Shown: positions 12,858 to 22,174, numbered from the stretch's first letter. The stretch is DNA of 64,000 bases from Curtobacterium luteum (GCF_014646995.1 NZ_BMOI01000001.1:459018-523017); one strand, 5' to 3'. Notes: generated by a model not told the origin, from the sequence alone. Numbers and translations: made by a program.

Positions 12858-13157
12858 ATGGCCGTCGTCGAGATCCTGCTGCGCATCGTCACCGCGCTGG
12901 GACTCGTCGACCCCGCTGCGGTCGGCACACCCGGGCACCTGCTGCCGGTGGCCGCCCTCGCCGCTCTGGGATGCGCGACGGCCGCCGCGGTCCTGGTGTT
13001 GAGCGTCGTCGTCGCCGCACTCCTCCTGCCGTCGGCGCGAGCGGTGCCGGCAGGACACCGGGAGTGGTCGCGCCTCCGGACCCGCATCGCGTCGTCGCAC
13101 CCCGATGCCGACGGGCACGCGCGCCCGCGGGCGCCGGGCGGTGTCGTCACGGTCTGA
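12858..13157 (+). CDS. Small membrane protein, unknown
   Basis: A 99-residue product with two hydrophobic helices (about residues 5-20 and 28-58, the second very long and Ala/Val/Leu-rich) and a charged, Pro/Arg-rich cytoplasmic tail. I do not recognise a family by motif. It is followed 56 bp downstream by a YidC-like insertase gene on the same strand, and the two are probably co-transcribed, suggesting a role at the membrane. The ATG at 12858 follows GAACCCACC with no strong ribosome site. Confidence 0.6.
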   Translation: MAVVEILLRIVTALGLVDPAAVGTPGHLLPVAALAALGCATAAAVLVLSVVVAALLLPSARAVPAGHREWSRLRTRIASSHPDADGHARPRAPGGVVTV

Positions 13158-13213
13158 CCGCGTCGCTGGTCGGGCCGTCCCACGACCCTGCCACTTCGAC
13201 CGATCGGACCACC

Positions 13214-13942
13214 ATGGACATCTCCACCCTGCCCGTCGTCGGCGCGCTCCTGCACGCCGGCGCCGACGTGATCGCCACCCTGACCACCACACTCACCCCC
13301 GTCGCCGACGGATTCGCGGCGGCCCTCGCGGTCGTCGTCGTCACCGTCGCCGTCCGCGCCCTGCTCGTCCCGCTGGCCGTCCTGCAGGTCCGTGCGGAAC
13401 GGGACCGCCGACGGCTGGCACCGGAACTCGCACGCCTGCGCCGTCGCCACCGCGGCGACCGGGAACGGTTCCAGCGCGCCGTCCAGCAGCTGTACACCTC
13501 GGAGCGGGTCTCACCGCTCGCCGGGTGCCTGCCGGCGCTGGCCCAGGCGCCGGTGGTGTCGCTCGTGTACACGCTCTTCACGCACGCGACGATCGGCGGG
13601 GCGACGAACACGCTCCTCGAGGGCACGCTCGTCGGGGTCCCCCTCGGGCACTCGCTCGTCGCCGTGCTCGCTTCGCCGCTGTGGACGCACGCGTGGGTCG
13701 TGCTCGTCCTCCTCGCGGTCCTCGTCGTCGTGGTCGAGGCAGGTCGCCGGGCAGACCGGCACTGGAACGCCGTACCCGAGGCCGATCCTCTGGCAGCCGC
13801 GCCGGCGCGGATCGCCAGGGTCGCACCCTTCGTGTCGGTGCTGTTCGCGGCGATCGCGCCGCTCGCCGCGGCGGTGTACGTGGTGACGAGTGCCTGCTGG
13901 ACCCTGGGCGAGCGGGCGGTCCTGCGTCGTCTGGTGCGCTGA
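13214..13942 (+). CDS. YidC/Oxa1-family membrane insertase paralogue
   Basis: This 242-residue protein matches the short Gram-positive YidC/Oxa1 type that inserts membrane proteins. It has a first membrane helix near residues 30-60 with an Arg (VRALLVPLAVLQ), a basic cytoplasmic coiled hairpin (RAERDRRRLAPELARLRRRH), then LAGCLPALAQAPVVSLVYTLF, the family core, and two more helices. ATG at 13214 is chosen because the longer frame upstream is Arg-rich nonsense. The chromosome should have another YidC near the replication origin, so this is a second copy with a possibly specialised client. Confidence 0.82.
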   Translation: MDISTLPVVGALLHAGADVIATLTTTLTPVADGFAAALAVVVVTVAVRALLVPLAVLQVRAERDRRRLAPELARLRRRHRGDRERFQRAVQQLYTSERVSPLAGCLPALAQAPVVSLVYTLFTHATIGGATNTLLEGTLVGVPLGHSLVAVLASPLWTHAWVVLVLLAVLVVVVEAGRRADRHWNAVPEADPLAAAPARIARVAPFVSVLFAAIAPLAAAVYVVTSACWTLGERAVLRRLVR

Positions 13943-13960
13943 CCGCGCGGCCGGTCGGGG

Positions 13961-14179
13961 TCAGCCGCCCTGGCCCTCCTGCTGCGGACCCTGGTCGACG
14001 GGGTCGTACTCGGTGCCGCGGCCCTGCTCCTCGTCGGCCGTGGGCACGTGCCGCTCGGTGCCGGTCCCGCCGGGGCTCGTCGCGACGTAGTCCGCCTCAC
14101 CGGACTGGGTGTCGTGGCTGAGGGGCTCGAGGGTCTCGCCGTCGGCCGGTCGGGGCTGGTCGTTCGCCGGGGTGCTCAT
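13961..14179 (-). CDS. Small acidic protein, unknown
   Basis: A 72-residue hydrophilic protein starting MSTPANDQPRPADGE, rich in Asp, Glu, Gly, Gln and Pro with no hydrophobic core, so it is probably disordered. Its ATG at 14179 faces the start of the next gene at 14290, giving a 110-bp divergent promoter region. It is convergent with the YidC-like gene with an 18-bp gap. No family is recognised. Confidence 0.55.
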   Translation of the reverse strand: MSTPANDQPRPADGETLEPLSHDTQSGEADYVATSPGGTGTERHVPTADEEQGRGTEYDPVDQGPQQEGQGG

Positions 14180-14289
14180 GGACCCGTGATACTCCGTGCG
14201 GACTGGGTGGACACAGCGCACCGGGCGGACACGATCGGTGTCTGGGTGCGAGCATGGAGCGGGCAGCAGGACCCGGAACGGGAGTAGGC

Positions 14290-15231
14290 ATGGCCGACGA
14301 CGACGTGGCTGCGGAGCGAGCACGGCTCGAGGCGCTGGCGTGGGGCGCGGACGCGTCCCCCGCCGAGGCGGCCCGGGCCCGCATCCGGCTGGAGGACCTC
14401 CGGAGCGGGCGACGACCACGACGGGGCGGGTCCCCTGGCGGCCCGGCACCGACGAGGGACCTCCGCCGGACACCCTCGACAGCGGGCTCGCCGTCGGTCG
14501 GTCCGGCCCCGGTTCCGGTCCACGGTCCGGAGGTGCCGAGCAGCCCCGTGGGCGGTGTGCCGCGCGCGACCGACCCCGTCGGGCACGACCGTTGGGAGAG
14601 CGTCGAGGGCGATCCGGCCGACGCGACCGGGACGGCGGCGGCGACCGACGGGATGCGGCCGGACCACGAGGCGGACGCAGCGGATCAGGACGGGAGTGCC
14701 CCGGGCCTCCCGACGGGGTGGCGCGACCGCGTGCACGCGCTCCTGTGGACGCGACGGCCACGCGTCTGGATCGCAATGGGTGCCGCGGCGGCCGTCAGCG
14801 TGGCGTTCGCGGCCGGCACCGTCGTCGGGACCGCCGGCCCGGCGGTGCCGGCGGCGCCGAGCATCACCCCCACCGCGGGGGCGGTGACGCTCGAGCAGCT
14901 GCTCGACGTCCCGCAGACGTACGCCGACCAGCTCCCCGGACCGGTCGAGGCACCGGTCAGCCTGCACAGCACACGCCTCGTCTTCACGAACCGCGCGCTC
15001 GACGGCGGCGACCTCGAGACACCGTGGAACGTGTGGGCCGGCGTCGGGACGGACCGATCGACGATCTGCCTCGTGGCGACGGCCGACCGGATCGAGAGCT
15101 CGACGGCGTGCTACCCGCGGGAGGACGCCCTGCACGGCAGCGTGTCGCTGTCCGCGCAGTCCCGGAGCGGGACGTTGACGTTGTGGCTGCGCGGCGGAGG
15201 CGTCCAGGGGACGGTGACGGACTCGTACTGA
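14290..15231 (+). CDS. Single-pass membrane protein with disordered N-terminus
   Basis: A 313-residue product. Residues 1-45 are helical and charged (AEAARARIRLEDL); about 45-150 are low-complexity Pro/Gly/Asp; one transmembrane helix, VWIAMGAAAAVSVAFAAGTV, spans about 162-181; the outer domain ends in beta-rich sequence with two Cys (STICLVA and STACYP) that could form a disulfide. ATG at 14290 is preferred over 14254 because GGGAG precedes it. I cannot assign a function; an anchored extracytoplasmic domain is likely. Confidence 0.65.
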   Translation: MADDDVAAERARLEALAWGADASPAEAARARIRLEDLRSGRRPRRGGSPGGPAPTRDLRRTPSTAGSPSVGPAPVPVHGPEVPSSPVGGVPRATDPVGHDRWESVEGDPADATGTAAATDGMRPDHEADAADQDGSAPGLPTGWRDRVHALLWTRRPRVWIAMGAAAAVSVAFAAGTVVGTAGPAVPAAPSITPTAGAVTLEQLLDVPQTYADQLPGPVEAPVSLHSTRLVFTNRALDGGDLETPWNVWAGVGTDRSTICLVATADRIESSTACYPREDALHGSVSLSAQSRSGTLTLWLRGGGVQGTVTDSY

Positions 15232-15292
15232 GCGCGTTGCCGGCGGACGTCGGGGTGCTGCGCGGCCCGCCGCTCGCGTTCGCCGGCCCGGG

Positions 15293-16666
15293 CTAGGTCG
15301 TCGGCTCGCCGGAGCGCCGCGTCCGGACCGCGCCGGTGACGACCGCGACCGAGCCGGTGACCGTCTGGATCGCGCGGCTGATCGTCGGGACCGACGTGGT
15401 GACCACGGCGAGCGACGAGGTGATCGCCTCGAGCGAGGACGTCGACAGGTGCTCCTGCGCGTGCGTGTGCACGGGGAAGCCCTTCCGGGCGGCGACGACC
15501 ACGCCCAGCGAGGCGAGCAGGACCGCGCCGCCGGCGAAGGGCAGCCACTGCAGCCCGACGGCGCTGAGGGCCTGCCCGCCGAGTGCGGCCCCACCGGCGA
15601 TGCCGATGTTCGACGCTCCGTTGACGAGGGCGCCGGCGATGTCGGGCGAGACCCCGCCGGTGCGGATCGCGGCGGCCATGAAGAGCGTGCCCGTGGTGCC
15701 GTTCGCGGCCATCCAGACGCCGGCGACGACCATCGTGCCGAGCAGCGAGCCGTGCACGAACGGCAGGACCGCGAACGCCGCCGCCATCACCGCGACGGCC
15801 GCGATGAGGGTCTGGCGCGGGGCCCGGTCGACGAAGAGTCCGGCGAGCCAGAGGCCGATCACACCGGTCGCCCCGAGGACGAGGAGGGCACCGGAGACGA
15901 GCGCGGCGTCGAGGCCCGCGTCGATCGCGTACGGGCCGATGTAGGTGTAGACGACGTAGTGGCCGGCGAAGAGGAGCAGGTCGGCGACCACGACCGAGAG
16001 GAGCCCGGTACGGGCCCAGGCGCGCGGCGAACCGATGTGCGGGGACGAGGCACCACGGACGGACGGCAGGAACGCGAGGGCGACACCGGCGAGGATCGCC
16101 GACGCGACCGCGACCGCGCCGACGGCCGGCCGCCACCCGATCGTCTGGGCGACCCAGGTGGCGATCGGGACGCCGAGCACGAACCCGAGCGAGCTGCCCG
16201 AGTACACGAACGCGATCGCACGGCCGGCGAGCCGCGGCGGCACGATGCGGGTCGCGTAGGCCGAGGCGACCGAGAAGAACAGCGCGTGGGCGACGCCACC
16301 GACGACCCGGCCGGCGCACACCACGGCGAACGACGGCGCGAGCGCGACCATCACGTTCGACACGGCGTACCCGACGAGGGTCGCGACGAGCACGGTCTTG
16401 CGGGGCAGTCGGGCGGTGAACGACGTCAGGGGCAGTGCGAGCAGCGCGACGGCCGCGGCGTACACGGTGACGACGACACCCATCGTCGACTCGGACACCC
16501 CGAGGTCTCGACTCATGGTGCCGAGCAGCCCGACGGGCATGAGCTCGGTGGTGATCGCGAAGAACGTGGCGAGACCGAGCACGGCGATGCCGACGATCGA
16601 TCCGGTCGTGACGGTGATCGGCCGCGTGTGCGTGGGCACGGCCGAGGTTCGGGTGGTGGTGGACAC
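15293..16666 (-). CDS. MFS transporter (sugar efflux/multidrug type)
   Basis: A 457-residue 12-helix major facilitator of the DHA1 (AraJ/SotB-like) type. ELMPVGLLGTMSRDLGVSESTMG after the first helix is typical of that subfamily, and the loop 2-3 motif is TARLPRKTVL. The C-terminal 60 residues after the last helix are hydrophilic and unusually long. GTG at 16666 is chosen because GAGGAGG lies 8 bp upstream. The substrate cannot be read from the sequence. The gene stands alone; the nearest upstream gene is the wall-anchored protein, separated by a terminator. Confidence 0.85.
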   Translation of the reverse strand: MSTTTRTSAVPTHTRPITVTTGSIVGIAVLGLATFFAITTELMPVGLLGTMSRDLGVSESTMGVVVTVYAAAVALLALPLTSFTARLPRKTVLVATLVGYAVSNVMVALAPSFAVVCAGRVVGGVAHALFFSVASAYATRIVPPRLAGRAIAFVYSGSSLGFVLGVPIATWVAQTIGWRPAVGAVAVASAILAGVALAFLPSVRGASSPHIGSPRAWARTGLLSVVVADLLLFAGHYVVYTYIGPYAIDAGLDAALVSGALLVLGATGVIGLWLAGLFVDRAPRQTLIAAVAVMAAAFAVLPFVHGSLLGTMVVAGVWMAANGTTGTLFMAAAIRTGGVSPDIAGALVNGASNIGIAGGAALGGQALSAVGLQWLPFAGGAVLLASLGVVVAARKGFPVHTHAQEHLSTSSLEAITSSLAVVTTSVPTISRAIQTVTGSVAVVTGAVRTRRSGEPTT

Positions 16667-16888
16667 GGGGCTGACCTCCTCGCTGGGGACGTCCGGGCGC
16701 ACGGCGACGACGTGGGTACGACGAGGAGCTGCGCGCTCGAGCTGTGGATGTGTGTGGTGGGTACGACTCCACGGCGAGTGCGCCCCTCCAGTGTTGCACG
16801 CCCTGTCGGGCGACCGCGAGGGGGTGCCGCTGAGAACTTCCTCGGAGCGCTCCAACGGCGCGGTGGCGGGCATTGTTCCCGGAACGCA

Positions 16889-16922
16889 GAACGGGGTGGG
16901 ACCGACCGGTCCCACCCCGTTC
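16889..16922 (-). terminator. Hairpin terminator after the surface-protein gene
   Basis: A perfect 15-bp stem (16889-16903 with 16908-16922) with a GACC loop begins 11 bp after the stop codon of the surface-protein gene at 16934. Confidence 0.85.
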
Positions 16923-16933
16923 GACGACAGGTG

Positions 16934-18982
16934 TCAGTCGTCCGCGCGTACCCGACGGCGGTGCCGCGCCGAGCGGTACGTCAGGACCCCGGCCCCGAGC
17001 AGGACGAGCACGGCCGCCGCGAGTGCCGCCGGCCCCACCTCGGCGCCCGTGTACGCCAGCTCACCGGTCGCCGGACCCGACCCGGACGACACGACCGGAA
17101 CCGTGGTCGGCGTCGGCGTGGCTGTGGCGGTGGGCGTCGCTGTCGGCGTAGGGCTGGGCGACGCCGGCGCGGCGACCACGAGGTCGACGACGGTCACCAC
17201 GACGGTGGCGTCCGGACCCGAGGTGAACCCCACGGTGCTGTCGCTGCCGCTCACGGAGACCGTGTAGTCGGTGGCCGGGTCGAGGCCCTCGAGCGTGTAC
17301 CCGCCGTCGGTGCCGGTGGCGGCGGTCACCGGCGACGCGCCGGAGTCGGCGGCGTCGGGCGTCGCCGTGACGGTCCGACCGGCCGCGGGGGCCCCGGTCG
17401 TGTCGACGACCCGACCGGTGGCGGTCGTGGTGACGGCCTCCGGTGCCGTGGGTGTGCGGTACGCGAAGCTCCGGTCCGCGGCCGAGCCACCGGTGACCGT
17501 GACCGGTCCTCCGTCCGGGCTCACGAGTTCGGCGTCGGCGCGCGGCTGCTGCACGGCCACGGTGTACCTGCCCGGGATCGTCGAGAAGGAGTACTTGCCG
17601 TCGGCGTCCGTCACGGCGCTGGCCACCACCGTGGTGCCGTCGAGCAGTTGCACGGTCACGCCGGCCTGCGACGCGCCGTCGAGGACCACCGCGCCGCCGA
17701 CGCTCCCGACCGCCGTGGTCTCGATCGGGTCGACCACCGTGGGCGCTGCGGGTGGGACCGCGCCCGTCCTCACCGTCTCTGGAGCGGCGCCGTCCACCGC
17801 CACCGTGACGTCCGTCTCCGGGGACAAGCCCGACCCGGTGTAGTAGCCGTCGTCGTTCGTGACGGTCTCGATGGGGTTCGCGGGGTCGGCCGGGTCGGTG
17901 ATGACGACCGGGACGTCCGCGGCCGGGTTGCCACCGGGGTCCGTGACCTGTCCGATGATCGACACGGTGCCGGACGGGGCCGTGAACGGGAAGTCCGCCG
18001 TCCCGTTCGTGCCGTCGAGCGACACCGTCTGGGTCGCGAGCTCCGGCTGGATCTCAGCACCCGGCACCGGCGTGATCGTGACCGTGTACCCGGGGATCTG
18101 CGGGAGCTGCGGGAACGCGTACGTGCCGTCGGCCGCCGTCGTGGTCGTGTAGACCGTGCCGCGCGGAGCGGTCACCGTCACCCGGGCGCCCGGGACCGGT
18201 GCGCCGTCGAGGGTCGCCGTACCGGTGAGCGCGGCGGTGCTGTTGGCGAACCAGGTCTGGTACACGGGGAATCCGCTGCGACGCTCGTACGTGATCGTCA
18301 GGCTCGTGAGCGGGACGGTCGGGGTGAACCACGCGGTCGCGCCCGCGGTGTCCACGGCGCCGGCGTTGCCGGTGAGGGTCAGCGTGGCCGGGTCCCACGT
18401 CGGGACGTCCCGCCCCGTCGTGCCGTCGGGGTCGGCCGAGCAGCTCCACCCGCCCGGCGAGGACACCGAGCAGGAGTTGTAGCCGCGGCCGTCCGTGCCC
18501 TGGAACCCGAGGTCCTCGGCGCTGGCAGCGGCACCGCCCTGTCGGACAGCAGAGATCGTCGCCCGATCGGCGTCGATGTCACCGAGGACGAACGACCAGC
18601 TGCTCGCCCCCGGTGTCGGCTCCGCGAAGGTGTAGGTCGTGACCGATGCCGACCGAGGGCCCGACGTGTCGGCGAGCGGACGCTGGTTCAGGTAGGTGTT
18701 CCCCCGGCTCGACCCGTAGACCGCGCCGGGTCCGGTGCTCGGCCCCTGCCAGGTCGACGCCCCGCTGACGACGGTCGACTGCCGCGAGTTCGACTCGAAG
18801 GTCGTCTCCGGGAACCCCGGGAGGGGCATGGTGCCGGTGTACTCCCGGCTCTGGCCGGTGAGGGTGAAGGTCCCCCAGTGCCCGGCCGGGACGGCGGAGG
18901 CCGAGGTCGCGCCGACGAGCGCGAGACCACCTCCGAGGACGAGGGCGGTCAGACCCGCCGTGACGGTGCGCAAGCGCCGCAT
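16934..18982 (-). CDS. LAXTG-anchored surface protein with prealbumin-like repeats
   Basis: A 682-residue secreted wall protein. A signal peptide (MRRLRTVTAG... to ATSASA, cleavage about residue 30) leads into a beta-rich N-terminal domain of about 220 residues with a Cys pair (NSCSV and GWSCSA). Then come four tandem carboxypeptidase-regulatory/Cna-B-like modules, recognised by repeated ADGTYAF, DDGYYTG, ADGKYSF and TDGGYTL turns. A Thr/Pro/Ala linker precedes the sorting signal LAYTG, a hydrophobic helix and a basic tail. LAXTG is the motif used by class E sortases of high-GC actinobacteria. It is probably an adhesin or stalk protein. ATG at 18982 follows AGGGGAG. Confidence 0.85.
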   Translation of the reverse strand: MRRLRTVTAGLTALVLGGGLALVGATSASAVPAGHWGTFTLTGQSREYTGTMPLPGFPETTFESNSRQSTVVSGASTWQGPSTGPGAVYGSSRGNTYLNQRPLADTSGPRSASVTTYTFAEPTPGASSWSFVLGDIDADRATISAVRQGGAAASAEDLGFQGTDGRGYNSCSVSSPGGWSCSADPDGTTGRDVPTWDPATLTLTGNAGAVDTAGATAWFTPTVPLTSLTITYERRSGFPVYQTWFANSTAALTGTATLDGAPVPGARVTVTAPRGTVYTTTTAADGTYAFPQLPQIPGYTVTITPVPGAEIQPELATQTVSLDGTNGTADFPFTAPSGTVSIIGQVTDPGGNPAADVPVVITDPADPANPIETVTNDDGYYTGSGLSPETDVTVAVDGAAPETVRTGAVPPAAPTVVDPIETTAVGSVGGAVVLDGASQAGVTVQLLDGTTVVASAVTDADGKYSFSTIPGRYTVAVQQPRADAELVSPDGGPVTVTGGSAADRSFAYRTPTAPEAVTTTATGRVVDTTGAPAAGRTVTATPDAADSGASPVTAATGTDGGYTLEGLDPATDYTVSVSGSDSTVGFTSGPDATVVVTVVDLVVAAPASPSPTPTATPTATATPTPTTVPVVSSGSGPATGELAYTGAEVGPAALAAAVLVLLGAGVLTYRSARHRRRVRADD

Positions 18983-19087
18983 GGTGCTCCCCTGTTCGTG
19001 CTGACCTGGCCCCTGCACCAGACGTCACCTCGACGTTCGTACAGGCTATCCACGGAGCGCGGACTCCGGGCACTTCGTGGGTCCCTG

Positions 19088-19555
19088 TCACCCAGTCGAT
19101 CCGGACAGCGCACTCGCGAGGGCGTCGAGCGCGGCCACCTGGCCGAGCACGAGCAGCTCGCGCGCCTCGTCCAGCGGCATCCACCGGGCGTCGTCGACCT
19201 CCGGGACCTCGACGAAGCGACCCGACCCGCGCGGCAGTTCCAGCCGGACGGTGTTGCTCGTCACGGTGTCCACCGTGAACCCGGGCGCGTGCACCGCGAA
19301 CACCCGGACGACCTTCGACGACTGCCGGTGCTCGCCCAGGTCGACGACCGATCCCTCGGGTGCCGGCACCCCGATCTCCTCCGTGAACTCCCGTCGCGCG
19401 GTGTCGAACGGGCGCTCCCCCGGGAACGGCTCGCCCTTCGGGATCGACCACGCCCGCGCGCGGCTCCGCCAGAACGGGCCGCCCATGTGCGCGACGAAGA
19501 CCTCGGTGCCGGTCTCCCCGGCGCGGTGGAGGAGGAGCCCGGCACTCGTACGCAC
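19088..19555 (-). CDS. Nudix hydrolase
   Basis: A 155-residue Nudix protein. The Nudix box runs from the Gly in FPKGEPFPGE-like SIPKGEPFPGE through REFTEEIGV, keeping the REx2EE core. WSIPKGE and the C-terminal DDARWMPLDEARELL resemble the small housekeeping NUDIX proteins that act on dinucleotide polyphosphates or NTPs. Substrate is not determinable. The start lies 130 bp from that of the divergent UspA gene at 19686. Confidence 0.88.
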   Translation of the reverse strand: MRTSAGLLLHRAGETGTEVFVAHMGGPFWRSRARAWSIPKGEPFPGERPFDTARREFTEEIGVPAPEGSVVDLGEHRQSSKVVRVFAVHAPGFTVDTVTSNTVRLELPRGSGRFVEVPEVDDARWMPLDEARELLVLGQVAALDALASALSGSTG

Positions 19556-19685
19556 GACCAGAGGCTACGCAGCCGCCGCACGGAACCGCAGGCAGCGTGC
19601 AGGTGGCGGACCGCCCGCGGGAGTACGATCCGCGGCCAGGAGCGCCCCACGACGCCCCGGTACCGGCACGAGGAGGTCGATCGGG

Positions 19686-20591
19686 ATGGACGAACGGTGG
19701 TCGACGGTGACGTTGGCAGCAGACGCGGCGAAGCCCCACGAGCAGGCGCTCCGGTGGATCGCCGACCATGCGGGGTCCGGCATCGAACGGCTCCGGGTCA
19801 TCGGGGTCGACCCGGCGCTCGAGGGCCGCGTCGGCCCGGACGGGCGACGGGTCGCGGACGCGGTGGCCGAGGCTGCCCGCACGGCCCTGCCGGACGTGGA
19901 GGTCGAGATCGCCAGGCACGCCGGGTCGTTCGCGAACGCGCTCGTCGCGGAGTCGGACGCCGGCGACCTGCTCGTGGTCGGGTCGTGGCGCAGTCGACGC
20001 GGGAGCACGCTGGGGAACGGACCGGCGCGCGTCGCCGAACGTGCCGCCGTGCCCACGGTGGTCGTGCCCGACGGGCCGCACCCGATCGACGGCGACGTGG
20101 TGCTCGCCGTGGAGGAACCGCTCGACGAGCGGGCCGTCGCGATCGCCGTCGACGAGGCGGAGCGGCGCCACCGACGGCTGACCGTCCTCCGTGCGTGGGA
20201 GATGCCCGTCCTCACCCGGACCGGCCTGACCGACTTCGCCGAGGACCCGATGCGGTGGCGCACCCGGAACGCGGAGCTGCTCGAGCGGGTCACGGCGGAG
20301 CTGCGTCGCCGGCACCCGGCCCTGCGGATCCACCCGCTGCTCGTCGAGGGCCACCCCGGGCACGCGATCGCCGCCCACTCGCGCACGGCGTCGCTCGTCG
20401 TGCTCGGGCGCGGGCACGTGCACGCGCTCTCGGGGTCGGTGCTCCACGACGTCCTGCGCGAGTCGGTCTCACCGGTGTGCGTCGTCCCGCCGACCGCGCA
20501 CGGGGCCACCGCCCCGGTCGAGGCGGCGAAGGACCGCACCGCGGCGGCGGACGCCGAGGCCGGGCTCGCGGACCGGGAGGCGACGGGCTGA
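19686..20591 (+). CDS. Universal stress protein, two UspA domains
   Basis: A 301-residue tandem UspA protein. Domain 1 covers about residues 1-140 and ends with VAERAAVPTVVVPDG; domain 2 covers about 141-290 and ends with VLRESVSPVCVVPP. The ATP-type loop is partial: GRGHVHALSGSVLHDVL resembles G2xG9GS in domain 2. ATG at 19686 is chosen because AGGAGG lies about 9 bp upstream. It ends 8 bp before the convergent esterase gene. It is distinct from, and 40 kb away from, the UspA cluster at 57-63 kb. Confidence 0.85.
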   Translation: MDERWSTVTLAADAAKPHEQALRWIADHAGSGIERLRVIGVDPALEGRVGPDGRRVADAVAEAARTALPDVEVEIARHAGSFANALVAESDAGDLLVVGSWRSRRGSTLGNGPARVAERAAVPTVVVPDGPHPIDGDVVLAVEEPLDERAVAIAVDEAERRHRRLTVLRAWEMPVLTRTGLTDFAEDPMRWRTRNAELLERVTAELRRRHPALRIHPLLVEGHPGHAIAAHSRTASLVVLGRGHVHALSGSVLHDVLRESVSPVCVVPPTAHGATAPVEAAKDRTAAADAEAGLADREATG

Positions 20592-20599
20592 CGACCGGG

Positions 20600-21760
20600 T
20601 CAACCGGCGAGGTCCTCCACGGCGTCGGCCACCTGGTCGGTGAGGTACGCGACCCCGCGCTCGTTCGGGTGCAGCGCCCCCGGCTCGAGGTCGATGCGCT
20701 GCAGGTTGCCGGTCCCGTCGAGGGAGACGCCCGACACGTACGGCCGCTTCGTGGCACACGCCGACCGGGCCTGGGTACGGGAGAACACGTCGACGAACCG
20801 GACGTCGGCGGCACGCGCGGCCGCGGCGGACACCGCGTTCAGCTGCTCCTGGACACCGTGCAGGTACGCGACGTCCGTGTCGGTGAACGGGTACGAGTTC
20901 GTCGGGAACGACCCGGCGAGCGATCCGAGGTCGACCGCGGACCGGAAGCAGCCCTTCGCGGGGGTGTGCTCGGCATCGGGGAAGATCGCCGGGTACCCCA
21001 GGAACACGACCACGGCGTTCGGCGCCGCTGCCGTGACCCGTGCGAGCGTGTCCGCGACGCCGAGTGCCACCCGGGAAGCGATCTTCGTGCCGAGCTCGTC
21101 CTCGCCGTCCCGCACGAGCGTGCTCTCGCAGGACGCGGCGTCCCGTCCGGAGAACACCGGACCGTTCGCCGACAGCGCCAGGCACGAGGCCGCCGTGCCG
21201 AACAGGTCGGCGTCGTTCCCACCGATCGTCAGCGTCACGAGCCGCGTGGCGGACGACAGCGCCTCGATCTGCGGCGGGACGCCGGCGAACTGGGAGCCGG
21301 ACGTCACGTCGTCGCTCGTCGCACCGGCGCAGGTGACGTCGGTCAGCGCCAGACCGAACCGCTGGGCGATCCGGTGCGGGTAGTCGCGTGCGGACTGCCC
21401 GCACACGTTCGTCGGGAGGTGCGTCGGGTCGGCGAGGCCGTACCCCGCCGAGTACGAGTCACCGAGTGCGACGTACTCGCTGCCGGGCGGCACGTCGGCG
21501 AGCCGGTCGGGTGGGTCGGACGTCACCGGGAACGGCTGCGGCTGCGGCCACGACGGCGCGGCGCTCGCCGGGCTCCCGCCCGGCCCTGCGGGTGCCACGG
21601 CGACCGGCAGCAGGCCACCGACGACGGCGACGAGCGCTGCGGCGGCGAGCAGCCGTGGCCGGAGCGGACGGGGCGGGCGGGGCAGCGGGACCTCCGACGG
21701 ACGGGCAGAGCGGGCGGGCAGAGCGGGCGGGAACAGCGGGCGGGAACAGCGGTCGGGCAC
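20600..21760 (-). CDS. Secreted SGNH/GDSL-type esterase
   Basis: A 386-residue protein with a long N-terminus and a signal-like helix (LLAAAALVAVVGGLLPVAVAPA, about residues 38-59). The SGNH blocks are present: block I GDSYSAGYG with Ser at about 102, block III GGND, and block V His in LHPNERG near 364. Six Cys residues fit an extracellular enzyme of the type acting on lipids or acetylated glycans. The GTG at 21760 is uncertain: it lies inside a G/C tandem-repeat tract, and no ribosome site is visible before it. The real start may be nearer residue 22. Confidence 0.8.
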   Translation of the reverse strand: MPDRCSRPLFPPALPARSARPSEVPLPRPPRPLRPRLLAAAALVAVVGGLLPVAVAPAGPGGSPASAAPSWPQPQPFPVTSDPPDRLADVPPGSEYVALGDSYSAGYGLADPTHLPTNVCGQSARDYPHRIAQRFGLALTDVTCAGATSDDVTSGSQFAGVPPQIEALSSATRLVTLTIGGNDADLFGTAASCLALSANGPVFSGRDAASCESTLVRDGEDELGTKIASRVALGVADTLARVTAAAPNAVVVFLGYPAIFPDAEHTPAKGCFRSAVDLGSLAGSFPTNSYPFTDTDVAYLHGVQEQLNAVSAAAARAADVRFVDVFSRTQARSACATKRPYVSGVSLDGTGNLQRIDLEPGALHPNERGVAYLTDQVADAVEDLAG

Positions 21761-21790
21761 CGCGGTCGGGCACCGCGGGCGGCACAGCGG
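21700..21790. repeat. Short G/C tandem repeats at the esterase 5' end
   Basis: Degenerate 12-13-bp units such as GGGCAGAGCGGGC, CGGGAACAGCGG and TCGGGCACCGCGG repeat in pairs. The tract covers the presumed start region of the esterase gene and reaches to within 30 bp of the PRC-barrel gene end. Length variation here would change the esterase leader. Confidence 0.7.
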
Positions 21791-21817
21791 ACGGTCGCCG
21801 AGGCGAGCCGCCCGACC

Positions 21818-22174
21818 TCAGCGTCGGCCGAGTCGGCGCTCGCCGTTGCTGCCCGTCTGGTAGACGAGGCCGTAGTGCTCGTACAGTCCGGGCTCGAGCG
21901 TCGCGTCGAGCTCGCCGTCGGTCGCGATCGACGGAGCGTCCTTGACGAGCTTCTTCGGGAACGCGACGATGAGGTGCTTCGGCGCGACGGTGGCACCGGC
22001 GAGCGGCACGAAGACGAGCTTCTGGAACCCGACGAGCCCCGTCGTCACGGCGCCGAAGGCCGGCTCCGAGGTGGCGGTGTCGTAGTAGATGCTCTCGAGG
22101 TTCCCGACCTTGTCCTCCGACGGGTCGACGACCGGCAGCCCGATCCAGTCCCGGATGTTGGCGGCTTCGAACAC
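21818..22174 (-). CDS. PRC-barrel domain protein
   Basis: A 118-residue protein whose N-terminal 80 residues fit the PRC-barrel fold: IRDWIGLPVVDPSEDKVGNLESIYYD, then a beta-rich stretch. The start is GTG at 22174, preceded by GGAGGG. PRC-barrel proteins of this size in actinobacteria are associated with stress and RNA metabolism, but the role is not known here. It follows the broken GT9 gene on the same strand across a 48-bp gap. Confidence 0.8.
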   Translation of the reverse strand: MFEAANIRDWIGLPVVDPSEDKVGNLESIYYDTATSEPAFGAVTTGLVGFQKLVFVPLAGATVAPKHLIVAFPKKLVKDAPSIATDGELDATLEPGLYEHYGLVYQTGSNGERRLGRR

